From Syntrophomonadaceae bacterium (lineage in GTDB: Bacteria; Bacillota; Dethiobacteria; DTU022): 64,000 nucleotides of DNA. The translations under genes were made by a program, and so were the position numbers. Of the stretch, positions 49,179-57,620 are shown piece after piece. Within the stretch, counting starts at the first letter, position 1. Each line of letters begins with the position of its first letter. Under the pieces are notes generated by a model. It did not search any database. It was not told the origin of the DNA and saw nothing but the letters and a program-made list of their open reading frames with translations. Location of the stretch: contig SKMK01000035.1 of assembly GCA_007121075.1 (NCBI GenBank), positions 1-64,000 of the forward strand, written 5' to 3'.

Positions 49179-50074
49179 ATATCGAGCGGGAGCTGGGTTT
49201 TAAGTTGCAACACGGAATTAAAAAGGATGAGCCCTTGTCCGGGCACACTTCCTGGATGGTGGGCGGCCCGGCGGATTATTTTCTTTACCCGGCCGGCCTG
49301 GAAGAGCTGCTGGAAATAGTCCGCTACAGTGATAAACACGGTCTGCCTCTTTACATCCTGGGCAATGGAACCAACCTGCTGGTTTTAGATGGCGGGATCA
49401 GGGGCCTGGTGATCAAGATCGGTTCGCCGTTCAACTATACCGAACGTGAAAACAGGTTCCTGGTCGCAGGGGCCGGGATCCCGATGTCGGCCCTGGCTAA
49501 TAGCGCGGCCGAAACTGGTCTTTCCGGCCTTGAGTTTGCGATCGGTATTCCCGGGCTGCTCGGTGGAGCCCTGATTATGAACGCCGGGGCATTTGGCGGC
49601 TATATCGGGGAAAGGGTCTATACTGTTAAACTGGTCGATTTTACGGGCCGGGTTGTAACCATGACCCGGGAAGAGCTTAATTTCGGCTACCGGGAAAGCA
49701 GCCTGATCGGTAAAGGAATTATTTTTGAAGCCTGCCTGGAGCTGGAAAAAGGAGATCCGGAGCGGATTACGAGGGTCATGGAAAAATATTCAAGCGACCG
49801 GCAGGACCGCCATCCTAACCTGCCCAGCGCGGGCAGTGTTTTCAGGAACCCTCCCGAAAAGCCGGCCGGGAAAATTATTGAAGAGGCCGGGGCCAAGGGA
49901 ATGCGCATCGGGGGAGCGGAAGTATCACGGAAGCACGCCAATTTTATCGTTAATACTGGCGATGCCACGGCGGCGGATATCCTAAATTTAATCAGGGCTG
50001 TGCGGCAGCTGGTGAAAGATAAGTATGAGCTTGACCTGCATCCCGAAGTAAGAATTGTCGGCGAGGAGAGATAA
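49175..50074 (+). CDS. murB: UDP-N-acetylenolpyruvoylglucosamine reductase MurB
   Basis: This 299-residue FAD enzyme reduces the enolpyruvyl group to form UDP-MurNAc. Seen: LSGHTSWMVGGPADYFLYP, LYILGNGTNLLVLDGGIRGL, GLSGLEFAIGIPGLLGGALI (FAD site), NFGYRESSLIGKGIIFEACL, and the catalytic Ser in PSAGSVFRNPPEKPAGKIIE with EVSRKHANFIVNTGDATAAD near the end. It is the shorter type II form. I use the ATG at 49175, inside the murG stop and behind AGGAGGTGG. ftsQ begins 4 bases after its stop. Confidence 0.95.
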   Translation: MNIERELGFKLQHGIKKDEPLSGHTSWMVGGPADYFLYPAGLEELLEIVRYSDKHGLPLYILGNGTNLLVLDGGIRGLVIKIGSPFNYTERENRFLVAGAGIPMSALANSAAETGLSGLEFAIGIPGLLGGALIMNAGAFGGYIGERVYTVKLVDFTGRVVTMTREELNFGYRESSLIGKGIIFEACLELEKGDPERITRVMEKYSSDRQDRHPNLPSAGSVFRNPPEKPAGKIIEEAGAKGMRIGGAEVSRKHANFIVNTGDATAADILNLIRAVRQLVKDKYELDLHPEVRIVGEER

Positions 50075-50077
50075 CCG

Positions 50078-50875
50078 GTGCAACGGAAAAACGATCACCT
50101 CCAGCTGGTGGAAAACAACAAGGCGGTTCCTGTCTGGAAACGGTTTTTCCGCTTTTTGATTAAAGTGGCAGTTCTGGCCGGGTTTGTGGCCCTGCTCTGG
50201 CAGGGGGAAACCTACTTTCGGGTGAACACAATCCGGGTTGAAGGAGTCGGTGAACTGCAGGAGGAAGAAATTTTGCAGGCCGGGGGGATTAGCAGGGGAA
50301 TGAGCATCTTCCTGCTCGGTGAAGGCGATATTTTGGCCCGGATTAAAAAAGAACTGCCCCGGGCTGAAAAGGTTGAAATTAAACGGGAACTGCCCGATAC
50401 GATCGTAATTAAAATTAAAGAAAGGCAGCCGGTTGGTTACGTGATGACCGCCGACGGGTTCTGGCTTATTGATGACCAGGGCGTGAGCATGGAATACACC
50501 GATGAGCCGAAAAAAGAGTACCCCTTAATCTCCGGGATAGACGGGCGAAAAGTGATACCGGGCGCCCCGATCGATTGCCCGGCCAGCGTGGAAGCTATGC
50601 GGAACTTTTTCACGAACTGGTCCGGCGAAGGCGGCCTGGAAATAGAAAAGCTTGATTTACAAGAAAACTATAACCTGATTGCTTATACGGTTGACGGCCT
50701 GGAGATCTGGTTCGGTGACGGGGAAGATATGGATTACAAGCTGCGCCTGATTGAGGAAAGCCTCCCCTACATCGATCCGGCTACCGAGGCGCGACTTGAT
50801 GTCCGATGCGGGAAGCGCCTGGTAGTCTCCGGCAGCGCTGTGATCAAAGAAGAAGGAAAGGAGGTGGATCCGTAG
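50078..50875 (+). CDS. ftsQ: FtsQ/DivIB cell-division protein
   Basis: This 265-residue bitopic protein has a basic cytoplasmic head, one helix (FLIKVAVLAGFVALLWQG), a POTRA domain (YFRVNTIRVEGVGELQEEEI, then PRAEKVEIKRELPDTIVIKI and KERQPVGYV) and a beta domain ending in RLDVRCGKRLVVSGSAV. This is the FtsQ/DivIB layout; it holds FtsL and FtsB at the septum. GTG start with GAGGAGAG upstream. It follows murB at once, and 81 bases separate it from ftsA. Confidence 0.9.
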   Translation: MQRKNDHLQLVENNKAVPVWKRFFRFLIKVAVLAGFVALLWQGETYFRVNTIRVEGVGELQEEEILQAGGISRGMSIFLLGEGDILARIKKELPRAEKVEIKRELPDTIVIKIKERQPVGYVMTADGFWLIDDQGVSMEYTDEPKKEYPLISGIDGRKVIPGAPIDCPASVEAMRNFFTNWSGEGGLEIEKLDLQENYNLIAYTVDGLEIWFGDGEDMDYKLRLIEESLPYIDPATEARLDVRCGKRLVVSGSAVIKEEGKEVDP

Positions 50876-50956
50876 AATAAAAAAGGAAATAGTGGAAAAG
50901 TGTTGAATTATTTAGTAGTTATTGCACCATGCTTGGAAGGGTAAGGGGGTTTATAC

Positions 50957-52189
50957 GTGAATCGGAAAAATTTTATTGTTGGAATTGATGTTGGAACAGC
51001 TGAGGTAAGGGTTGGGCTCGGCGAACCCCGCCCCGATGGCTCTCTGAATATTATTGGATTGGGTATAAGCCCTTCCGATGGTGTTCGAAAAGGTGTAATT
51101 GTCGATCTGGAGAAAACAATTGAATCGATTGTTTCTGCGGTTGAGGAAGCGGAAAGGATGGCCGGATTCAAGATCGATTCTGCCTATGTGGCGTTAAAAG
51201 GATTGAACATCGAGCTGATCAATAATCGGGGAGTAGTGGCCGTAACATCCGATGACCGGGAAATACGGGAAGAGGACCTGGAAAGGGTAATGCAGGCGGC
51301 CAAAGTGGTAGCCCTGCCAACCGACCGCGAAATTGTAGATATTATTCCCCGGGAGTTCATTGTAGACGGTTTTGAAGGGATCAGGGATCCGGTTGGCATG
51401 CTCGGGGTGAGGCTGGAAGTGGACGCCCAGGTTGTGACCAGCCTGATCACTCCGCTGCACAACATGCTGCGTTGTGTAAACCGGGCCGGCGTAACCATCA
51501 ACGGCCTGGTTTTACAAGCCCTGGCCAATGCCGAAATCTCCCTGTCTGCCGATGAAAAGGAACTGGGCGCATTCCTGGTTGATATCGGCGGCGGCACAAC
51601 CGAAATTGCATTTTTCCAGAACGGAAAGCTGGAAAAACTTTCGGTCCTGCCGGTGGGCGGAGATCACATCACCACCGATCTGGCCGCAGGGTTGCGCATT
51701 AACCACCGTTCAGCCGAGGAGTTGAAAAAAAAGCACGGTGCGGCCATGAGTTCAATGGCCGAGAGCGAACCGAAAATTGAAATAAGGACTGTAGGCAGCA
51801 ACGAGCTCAGGCTGGTGTCGGAAAGAGAGCTCAGCAGTTTTATCGAGCCGAGGGTACAGGAAATTTTTCAGATAATCAGGGAAGAAGTGATTAAGATGGG
51901 CTGGTCGTATTTGCCTCCGGCCGGGATGATTATGCGCGGCGGAGTCTCTTCGATGAAGGGCATGCAGGAAACGGCCCGCCTGGCTTTGGAAAGTGATCAG
52001 ATCAGGATCGCGGATTTCGATGTGGTCGGGATCAAGAACCCGATCTACTCGACCGTTGTCGGGCTGCTTTACTACGTGCAGCGCCAGCAGCCCAGGATGC
52101 ATATCCAGGACCGGAGCAAGCCGGCCAGGAAAAAGGGGCCCGGCCTCTGGCAGAGGATTAAAGACTGGTTGACGGATATTGTTGATTGA
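50957..52189 (+). CDS. ftsA: FtsA, actin-like membrane anchor of FtsZ
   Basis: This 410-residue actin-fold protein shows [18 protein letters not shown] (phosphate 1), [17 protein letters not shown], the FtsA-only 1C domain ([20 protein letters not shown] to [13 protein letters not shown]), [20 protein letters not shown] (phosphate 2) and [20 protein letters not shown]. It ends with [16 protein letters not shown], an amphipathic helix of the kind that anchors FtsA to the membrane. GTG start with AAGGGGG upstream. sepF, the other common Gram-positive anchor, is absent from its usual place near yggS, so FtsA may be the main tether. Confidence 0.93.
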   Translation: MNRKNFIVGIDVGTAEVRVGLGEPRPDGSLNIIGLGISPSDGVRKGVIVDLEKTIESIVSAVEEAERMAGFKIDSAYVALKGLNIELINNRGVVAVTSDDREIREEDLERVMQAAKVVALPTDREIVDIIPREFIVDGFEGIRDPVGMLGVRLEVDAQVVTSLITPLHNMLRCVNRAGVTINGLVLQALANAEISLSADEKELGAFLVDIGGGTTEIAFFQNGKLEKLSVLPVGGDHITTDLAAGLRINHRSAEELKKKHGAAMSSMAESEPKIEIRTVGSNELRLVSERELSSFIEPRVQEIFQIIREEVIKMGWSYLPPAGMIMRGGVSSMKGMQETARLALESDQIRIADFDVVGIKNPIYSTVVGLLYYVQRQQPRMHIQDRSKPARKKGPGLWQRIKDWLTDIVD

Positions 52190-52237
52190 GTTTGTAAATT
52201 AAAAACTGAAGCGCATACCATTTGGGAGGTGCCTTTA

Positions 52238-53332
52238 ATGATCGAGTTTGATATTGAAATGGAACAATTTGCTTCGATAAAAGTAGTGGGAATTGGTGGA
52301 GGAGGAAGTAACGCCGTAAACCGGATGATTGCCGCCGGCCTGCAGGGAGTGGATTTCTGTGCGGTCAACACCGACGCCCAGGCCCTGTACCTGGCCAATG
52401 CCAATACTAAACTGCAGATTGGCGAACAGCTGACCAAGGGCCTTGGGGCCGGGGCCAACCCGGACATCGGCCGCAAAGCTGCCGAAGAAAGCAGTGAAGA
52501 AATTGAGGCCATGCTCAAGGGAGCCGATATGGTCTTTATCACCGCCGGAATGGGCGGTGGAACAGGAACCGGCGCTGCTTCGGTAATTGCCGAAATAGCT
52601 CAGAAACTGGGCCCCCTGACGGTTGGTGTAGTGACCAAACCGTTTACCTTTGAAGGCAAAAAGCGCAAGCAGCAGGCTGAAGAAGGAATCGCCTGCCTGA
52701 GAGATAAAGTTGATACCCTGATTACCATACCCAACGACCGCCTGCTCCAGGTTGTTGAGAAGAAAACCCCGATCCTGGAAGCTTTCCGGGTTGCCGACGA
52801 CGTGCTCAGGCAGGGCGTGCAGGGAATTTCTGACCTGATAGCTGTACCCGGGCTGATTAACCTTGACTTTGCTGATGTGCGGACAATTATGGCCGAAACC
52901 GGCCCCGCCCTGATGGGCGTCGGGCAGGGCAGCGGTGAAAACCGCACCATGGAAGCGGCTAAATCCGCCACCAGCAGCCCCCTGCTGGAAACTTCCATTG
53001 AAGGAGCCAGGGGGGTATTGATCAATGTTACCGGCGGAACCGATCTCGGCCTCTACGAAGTCCACGAAGCGGCTGAAATTGTGGCCGGCCATGCCGATCC
53101 TGATGCAAACATTATCTTTGGAGCGGTGATTGACGAAAATTTCCAGGACCATGTCCGCGTCACGGTAATCGCCACCGGTTTCAGTGCGCCGCAGCAGCAA
53201 CAACAACAGGGCTTCAGGCCCACCCTGGCTGCGGTTGGAAAAAGCGCCTATGCCAGGGGAGAGAACCTCGATGCCCCGGCCTGGTCACGCTGGCAGCAGC
53301 AGGAACAGCAGGATAAGATCGTCAACGAATAG
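52238..53332 (+). CDS. ftsZ: FtsZ, tubulin-like division ring protein
   Basis: This 364-residue GTPase forms the Z ring. Motifs: [28 protein letters not shown], the tubulin signature [36 protein letters not shown], and the T7-bearing [19 protein letters not shown]. The C-terminal linker is short, begins with six Gln, and ends in [18 protein letters not shown]. The usual end peptide (D-I-P-x-F-[LI]-[RK]-[RK]) is only loosely matched by LDAPAWSR and is followed by a further Gln-rich tail. I use the ATG at 52238 behind GGGAGGTG; a GTG nine bases earlier overlaps that site. A strong terminator follows. Confidence 0.96.
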   Translation: MIEFDIEMEQFASIKVVGIGGGGSNAVNRMIAAGLQGVDFCAVNTDAQALYLANANTKLQIGEQLTKGLGAGANPDIGRKAAEESSEEIEAMLKGADMVFITAGMGGGTGTGAASVIAEIAQKLGPLTVGVVTKPFTFEGKKRKQQAEEGIACLRDKVDTLITIPNDRLLQVVEKKTPILEAFRVADDVLRQGVQGISDLIAVPGLINLDFADVRTIMAETGPALMGVGQGSGENRTMEAAKSATSSPLLETSIEGARGVLINVTGGTDLGLYEVHEAAEIVAGHADPDANIIFGAVIDENFQDHVRVTVIATGFSAPQQQQQQGFRPTLAAVGKSAYARGENLDAPAWSRWQQQEQQDKIVNE

Positions 53333-53376
53333 AAACTGAAGTACCATATAAGGCGCCTGTTTATTGGTCAGTAAGC

Positions 53377-53418
53377 AATCCGGCCCTCATTGAAAGTCAG
53401 GGGGCCGGATTCTTTCCT
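53377..53418 (+). terminator. Terminator of the dcw operon after ftsZ
   Basis: AATCCGGCCC (53377-53386) and GGGCCGGATT (53402-53411) form a perfect 10-bp stem with a 15-base loop, followed by CTTTCCT. It is the first clear terminator after the mraZ promoter. Confidence 0.75.
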
Positions 53419-53436
53419 AAAAAAATAAAAAAACTC

Positions 53437-53465
53437 TTTACACACAATATATTGTGGTCTATAAT
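53437..53465 (+). promoter_or_regulatory. Promoter of nrdR-nrdD-nrdG
   Basis: TTTACA at 53437-53442, a 17-base spacer and a perfect TATAAT at 53460-53465. The spacer is filled by the first NrdR box. Confidence 0.8.
53442..53457. promoter_or_regulatory. NrdR box 1
   Basis: ACACAATATATTGTGG matches the palindromic 16-base NrdR consensus (ACAC-ATATAT-type centre). It lies between the -35 and -10 elements, so bound NrdR would block polymerase. Confidence 0.85.
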
Positions 53466-53472
53466 AGGTAAA

Positions 53473-53488
53473 ACGCAATATATTGATG
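53473..53488. promoter_or_regulatory. NrdR box 2
   Basis: ACGCAATATATTGATG is a second, weaker NrdR box. Its centre is 31 bases from that of box 1, close to three helical turns, the spacing needed for joint binding of the NrdR oligomer. It lies just after the -10 box. Confidence 0.8.
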
Positions 53489-53500
53489 GGAGAGTACGGC

Positions 53501-53983
53501 ATGAAATGCCCTTACTGTGGCGAATTTGATACCCGCGTTTTAGATTCCCGGTCCACCCAGGATTCTTCTGCAATCAGGCGCCGGCGCCAGTGCGTAAATT
53601 GTTCCAACCGTTTTACCACCATGGAAAAAACCGAGGAAGAGCCTCTTGTCGTCATTAAACGGGACGGCCGCCGGGAACTTTTTGATCCGGGTAAGATCAT
53701 TAAAGGCCTGCTCCTGGCCGGACGGAAGCGCAATATTCCGCTCTCCCAGTGGGAAGAACTGGTTGAAAATCTCGAGCAGGAACTGCGCAGCAGCTACGTC
53801 AAGGAGATCACGGCCGACCAGATCGGCGATATTATCCTTAAAAAGCTGCGCACCATCGATGAGGTTGCTTATGTGCGCTTTGCCTCTGTCTTCCGCAAGT
53901 TTGCCGATGTCGAAGCTTTTAAAGCTGAGCTGGAAGACATGCTTCGCGAAAAAGATGAGTTAAAAAAGCAAGGGAGGCTGTAA
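53501..53983 (+). CDS. nrdR: NrdR, ribonucleotide reductase repressor
   Basis: This 160-residue regulator has an N-terminal zinc ribbon (MKCPYCGEFDTRVLDSR, then RRRRQCVNCSNRFTTME) and an ATP-cone domain (VVIKRDGRRELFDPGKIIKG and later YVKEITADQIGDIILKK) that senses ATP versus dATP. With dATP it binds paired NrdR boxes and shuts reductase genes. Two boxes lie in its own promoter, so it controls itself and the two genes behind it. I use the ATG at 53501, behind GGGAGAG; the frame begins earlier within box 2. nrdD follows after two bases. Confidence 0.95.
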   Translation: MKCPYCGEFDTRVLDSRSTQDSSAIRRRRQCVNCSNRFTTMEKTEEEPLVVIKRDGRRELFDPGKIIKGLLLAGRKRNIPLSQWEELVENLEQELRSSYVKEITADQIGDIILKKLRTIDEVAYVRFASVFRKFADVEAFKAELEDMLREKDELKKQGRL

Positions 53984-53985
53984 TT

Positions 53986-56076
53986 ATGAACGACGGCTCA
54001 GCACCGGTTGAAGTAGAAAAAGGATCCGCAGCGGAACAAGCTTTTACAGAAATACGCAAGCGGGACGGCCGGGTGGTATCATTTGATCCGGACAAAATCA
54101 CCGATGCCATCTTCAAAGCGGCAAAAGCGGTCGGCGGTAAGGACCGCAGTATTGCTGAAAACCTGACCGGGCAGGTTCTCGAAAACCTGCAGAAAAAGGC
54201 CCAAAACGGCGTAACTCCAACCGTGGAGGAAGTTCAGGACGAAGTGGAAGTAGTCCTGATCGAGAACGGCCACGCTCGCACGGCGAAGGCCTACATCCTC
54301 TACCGCGATCGCCGGACCAGGATCCGGGAAGGTAAATCTGAATTGATGGATGTGGTCAAGGAAATCCTGGTTGAAACCAGCCGGGAAAACGCCAACGTCA
54401 ACAACTCGCCTTCCGCCAAGATGCTGCAGATTGCTATGGCTGCCAGCAAGCAGTATTACCTGAGCAACCTGCTGCCGGAAGAATTTGCCCGGGCCCACGA
54501 CGAGGGCAATTTCCACATTCACGACCTCGATTATTACAGCAAAACCCTGAACTGCCTGCAGATAGACTTATCACGCCTGATGCTGGAAGGTTTTAATACC
54601 GGTTACGGGTACATCCGCCCCCCGAAGCGGATTGCATCAGCGGCCGCCCAGGCGGCAATTATTCTTCAGAGCAACCAGAACGATATGTTTGGCGGCCAGA
54701 GTTTCCCCCACTTTGACCGCAGCATGAGCGAAGTGATCAGGAATTTGAAAAAACAGCCTGATTATGAAGAAATTTACCAGGCCATGGAGGGGCTGATTTA
54801 CAACCTCAACACCATGCACAGTCGGGCCGGAGCCCAGGTGCCCTTCAGTTCGTTGAACTTCGGCACTGATACCACCACCGAAGGGCGCATGGTTTCCCAG
54901 GCCGTCCTGGAGTCGTTCAAACGCGGCCTGGGCCACGGGGAAAGCCCGATTTTTCCCAACCTTGTTTTCCGGGTTAAGGAAGGAATTAATTTTAACCCCG
55001 GGGATCCTAACTACGATCTCTACCGCCTGGCCCTTGAAGTGGCTTCCCGGCGCATGAACCCGACCTTCAGCTTCATGGATAGCTCGTTCAACCGGGCTTA
55101 CGGCGAAGAAGTTTCCTACATGGGCTGCCGGACCAGGGTTATAGGCAACCGCCACGGCCCTGAAGTGTCGGCCGGGCGGGGCAATATCGCCCCGGTAACC
55201 CTGAACCTGCCCCGCATTGCCTTTGAATGCCGCGGGCAGCAGGACCTGTTCTTCGTGCGGCTCGACCGGACCTTACGCCTGGCGGCCCGCCAGCTCCTGC
55301 ATCGCTTTGAAGTGCTGGCCCGGTTGAAGGCCCGCGATCTGCCCTTCCTGATGGGGCAGCAGCTTTACCTCGATTCGGATAAAATCGGCCCCGATGATTC
55401 GATCCGGGAAGTGATCAAACACGGAACCCTGGCGATCGGGTTTATCGGTCTTGCCGAAACCCTCAATCTCCTGGCCGGCAAGCACCACGGGGAGGATGAA
55501 GAAGCCCGGGAGCTGGCTTCAAAGATTGTCGATCATATCAGAAGGCGGGCCGACAGTTATGCCGATGAATACGACCTGAATTTTACCCTGGTGGCCACCC
55601 CGGCCGAAGGCCTGGCCGGAAGATTTGTGGCCATGGACAGGGATCGGTATGGTTCCATTCCGGGTGTGACAGACAAAAATTATTACACCAACTCTTTTCA
55701 TATACCGGTTTACTATGCCATGTCCATGTTCGAAAAAATCAAGGTCGAAGGCCGGTTCCACAGCTACTGCAATGCCGGCCATATCACTTATACCGAGCTG
55801 GAAGCCCCGCCGGTTCATAACCTGGAGGCGGTAGACAGGGTTGTCCGCCAGATGGCCGCTGCGGATGTGGGTTATGGGGGCATTAACTATCCCCTTGATG
55901 AGTGCCGGATCTGTTCCCACAGTGGGGTTTTTAACGGGTCCTGTCCCCAGTGCGGCAGTTCTAAGATCAGGCATATTCGCCGGATTACCGGTTACCTGTC
56001 CACTGATGAACGTTTCAATGAAGCGAAATTGAACGAACTGAGAGACAGGCGAGTCCATTTTGGCCCCAGGGGGTGA
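53986..56076 (+). CDS. nrdD: Anaerobic (class III) ribonucleoside-triphosphate reductase
   Basis: This 696-residue glycyl-radical enzyme makes dNTPs without oxygen. It begins with an ATP-cone allosteric domain (IRKRDGRVVSFDPDKITDAI), then the catalytic barrel (HDLDYYSKTLNCLQIDLSRL, MHSRAGAQVPFSSLNFGTDT, MGCRTRVIGNRHGPEVSAGR). The C-terminal zinc site is CRICSHSG...CPQCGS, and RRITGYLSTDERFNEAKLNE carries the radical Gly. All elements are in place. The enzyme points to an anaerobic or facultative life style. It sits behind nrdR under NrdR control and overlaps nrdG by four bases (GTGA). Confidence 0.95.
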   Translation: MNDGSAPVEVEKGSAAEQAFTEIRKRDGRVVSFDPDKITDAIFKAAKAVGGKDRSIAENLTGQVLENLQKKAQNGVTPTVEEVQDEVEVVLIENGHARTAKAYILYRDRRTRIREGKSELMDVVKEILVETSRENANVNNSPSAKMLQIAMAASKQYYLSNLLPEEFARAHDEGNFHIHDLDYYSKTLNCLQIDLSRLMLEGFNTGYGYIRPPKRIASAAAQAAIILQSNQNDMFGGQSFPHFDRSMSEVIRNLKKQPDYEEIYQAMEGLIYNLNTMHSRAGAQVPFSSLNFGTDTTTEGRMVSQAVLESFKRGLGHGESPIFPNLVFRVKEGINFNPGDPNYDLYRLALEVASRRMNPTFSFMDSSFNRAYGEEVSYMGCRTRVIGNRHGPEVSAGRGNIAPVTLNLPRIAFECRGQQDLFFVRLDRTLRLAARQLLHRFEVLARLKARDLPFLMGQQLYLDSDKIGPDDSIREVIKHGTLAIGFIGLAETLNLLAGKHHGEDEEARELASKIVDHIRRRADSYADEYDLNFTLVATPAEGLAGRFVAMDRDRYGSIPGVTDKNYYTNSFHIPVYYAMSMFEKIKVEGRFHSYCNAGHITYTELEAPPVHNLEAVDRVVRQMAAADVGYGGINYPLDECRICSHSGVFNGSCPQCGSSKIRHIRRITGYLSTDERFNEAKLNELRDRRVHFGPRG

Positions 56077-56597
56077 ACTATACCGTGCTGAGGTTGGCCG
56101 GAATGTACACAGACAGCATCGTGGACGGCCCCGGAGTCCGTCTATCCATTTACGTCCAGGGCTGCCCGCACTGCTGTCCGGGTTGCCATAACCCGGAAAC
56201 GCACGATCCCCTTGGCGGTTTTGAAGCCGAAACCGAAGATCTGGCCGCCCTGATCAGGAAGCACCGGGAAGGGATCGACGGGGTCACTATTTCCGGGGGC
56301 GAGCCTTTTGACCAGCCCGCTTCCCTGGCCGCACTGGCCGGCATGGTCCTGGAAGAGGAGTTAAACCTGGTCCTCTACAGCGGGTACATTTTTGAAGAGC
56401 TGCTTGCAAAAAGCAGCCTGGATCAAAATATCCGCCGGCTGCTGGAGGTGGGATGGCTCCTGGTCGACGGACCTTACCGGCAGGAAGAGCGGGATTTAAA
56501 CCTGGCTTACCGGGGGTCAAAAAACCAGCGCCTGATCGATTTAAAAGCTTCGCTGGACAGGCTGGAGGCGGTGGAGTGGACCGGTAACGGGTGGTAA
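56073..56597 (+). CDS. nrdG: Anaerobic ribonucleotide reductase activating protein (radical SAM)
   Basis: This 174-residue radical-SAM enzyme makes the glycyl radical on NrdD. The iron-sulfur motif is QGCPHCCPGCHNPETHDPLG, giving CxxxCxxC (with one extra Cys), followed by GVTISGGEPFDQPASLAALA (SAM-binding GGEP), LVLYSGYIFEELL and LLVDGPYRQEERDLNLAYRG. The GTG start sits in the nrdD stop, so both proteins are made together. The operon probably ends in the 145-base gap after it, though no clear hairpin was seen. Confidence 0.95.
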   Translation: MNYTVLRLAGMYTDSIVDGPGVRLSIYVQGCPHCCPGCHNPETHDPLGGFEAETEDLAALIRKHREGIDGVTISGGEPFDQPASLAALAGMVLEEELNLVLYSGYIFEELLAKSSLDQNIRRLLEVGWLLVDGPYRQEERDLNLAYRGSKNQRLIDLKASLDRLEAVEWTGNGW

Positions 56598-56742
56598 GGC
56601 CGGGTTGCCCGGATGAGCGGAGTGACAGCTGCCATCCAGGAGTGATCTGTCCATGACTGTTCCGTAAAGTATTTAGATAGAAACAGCCGGCCGGTCAAAA
56701 GCGGGAAAAAACCGGGAGTAAAAAGGCGGATTTAATGGAGGG

Positions 56743-57594
56743 ATGCGGGTGCAGGAAGCGGCGGACAGTTTTATACTCCACCGGGAACAAAACGGGCTGG
56801 CTTACCTGCAGGCCCCCCTGTTTAAGAAGGCCGGGTGGGTGGACCATGCTTTTTCAACCCGTTGCGGAGGTTTGAGCAGCGGCCCCCTGGCCACCCTCAA
56901 CACCGGCTTTCATGTCGGTGACAGCAGGGAAAACGTTCTTGAAAACCGGAGGATATTTTTTGCTCAGTTTAATTATGATTACCGGGCCATTGTGTCATCC
57001 ACCCAGGTTCACGGGACTACTGTAAAGGTATTTGATAAAAGCAACAGCGGTGAAGGAGCCCGGCCGGGTTCTACCCGCAGCTGGTGCGATGCCCTGGTTA
57101 CCCGGGAAGAAGGGCTGCCGCTTGCCGCTTATTCCGCCGACTGCCAGCTGATCTTTTTTGCCTGTCCGGGAAAGCGGCCGCTGGTAGCCCTGGCCCATTC
57201 CGGGTGGAAAGGAACCCTGGGTGATATCGCGGGTACTGTGGTCCGCTTTTTAAAAGAGCATTTTTCGATAAACCCGGGCCGGCTTCTGGCGGGCCTGGGT
57301 CCGGTGGTGTGCCGTTCCTGTTATATCGTTAACCGGGAGGTGGCCGGCCGGTTTCAGTCCGCGGGCTGGGAGGATAAAACCTACCTGGAGCCGGGTGCGG
57401 GCGGCGGCTTTAACCTTGACCTGGATGCCATCAATACCGTGCAGCTGCTGCGGGCCGGGATTAAAGAAAACAACCTGGTTCAAAACGGCTGGTGCACTTC
57501 CTGCCGCCCGGACCTGTTTTATTCATACCGCCGGGACCGGGGAGTGACCGGCCGGATGATCGGTTTTATAGCCATTAATAATAAACAGTGCTAG
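56743..57594 (+). CDS. pgeF: PgeF/YfiH-type multicopper-like protein (peptidoglycan editing / purine nucleoside enzyme)
   Basis: This protein of about 283 residues of the DUF152/YfiH family shows VDHAFSTRCGGLSSGPLATL with NTGFHVGD at the N-terminus, STQVHGTTVKVFD, PLAAYSADCQLIFF, ALAHSGWKGTLGDIAGTVV with the metal His, and QNGWCTSCRPDLFYSYRRDR with the other metal ligands near the end. Zn is bound by the Cys/His set. Known members are reported as purine nucleoside phosphorylase/adenosine deaminases, and E. coli PgeF limits wrong amino acids in wall precursors. It lies between nrdG and the HlyD-like gene. The exact start is unsure: ATG at 56743 or GTG at 56749, the latter better spaced from GGAGGG. 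Confidence 0.85.
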   Translation: MRVQEAADSFILHREQNGLAYLQAPLFKKAGWVDHAFSTRCGGLSSGPLATLNTGFHVGDSRENVLENRRIFFAQFNYDYRAIVSSTQVHGTTVKVFDKSNSGEGARPGSTRSWCDALVTREEGLPLAAYSADCQLIFFACPGKRPLVALAHSGWKGTLGDIAGTVVRFLKEHFSINPGRLLAGLGPVVCRSCYIVNREVAGRFQSAGWEDKTYLEPGAGGGFNLDLDAINTVQLLRAGIKENNLVQNGWCTSCRPDLFYSYRRDRGVTGRMIGFIAINNKQC

Positions 57595-57620
57595 TTTTTA
57601 AGCAAGGCCGGGGGTGGCCA

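Noticed and set aside
52235-53206. Leftward open frame of about 320 codons opposite ftsZ
   Set aside because: It exactly shadows the conserved ftsZ gene and has no recognisable domain or start signal.
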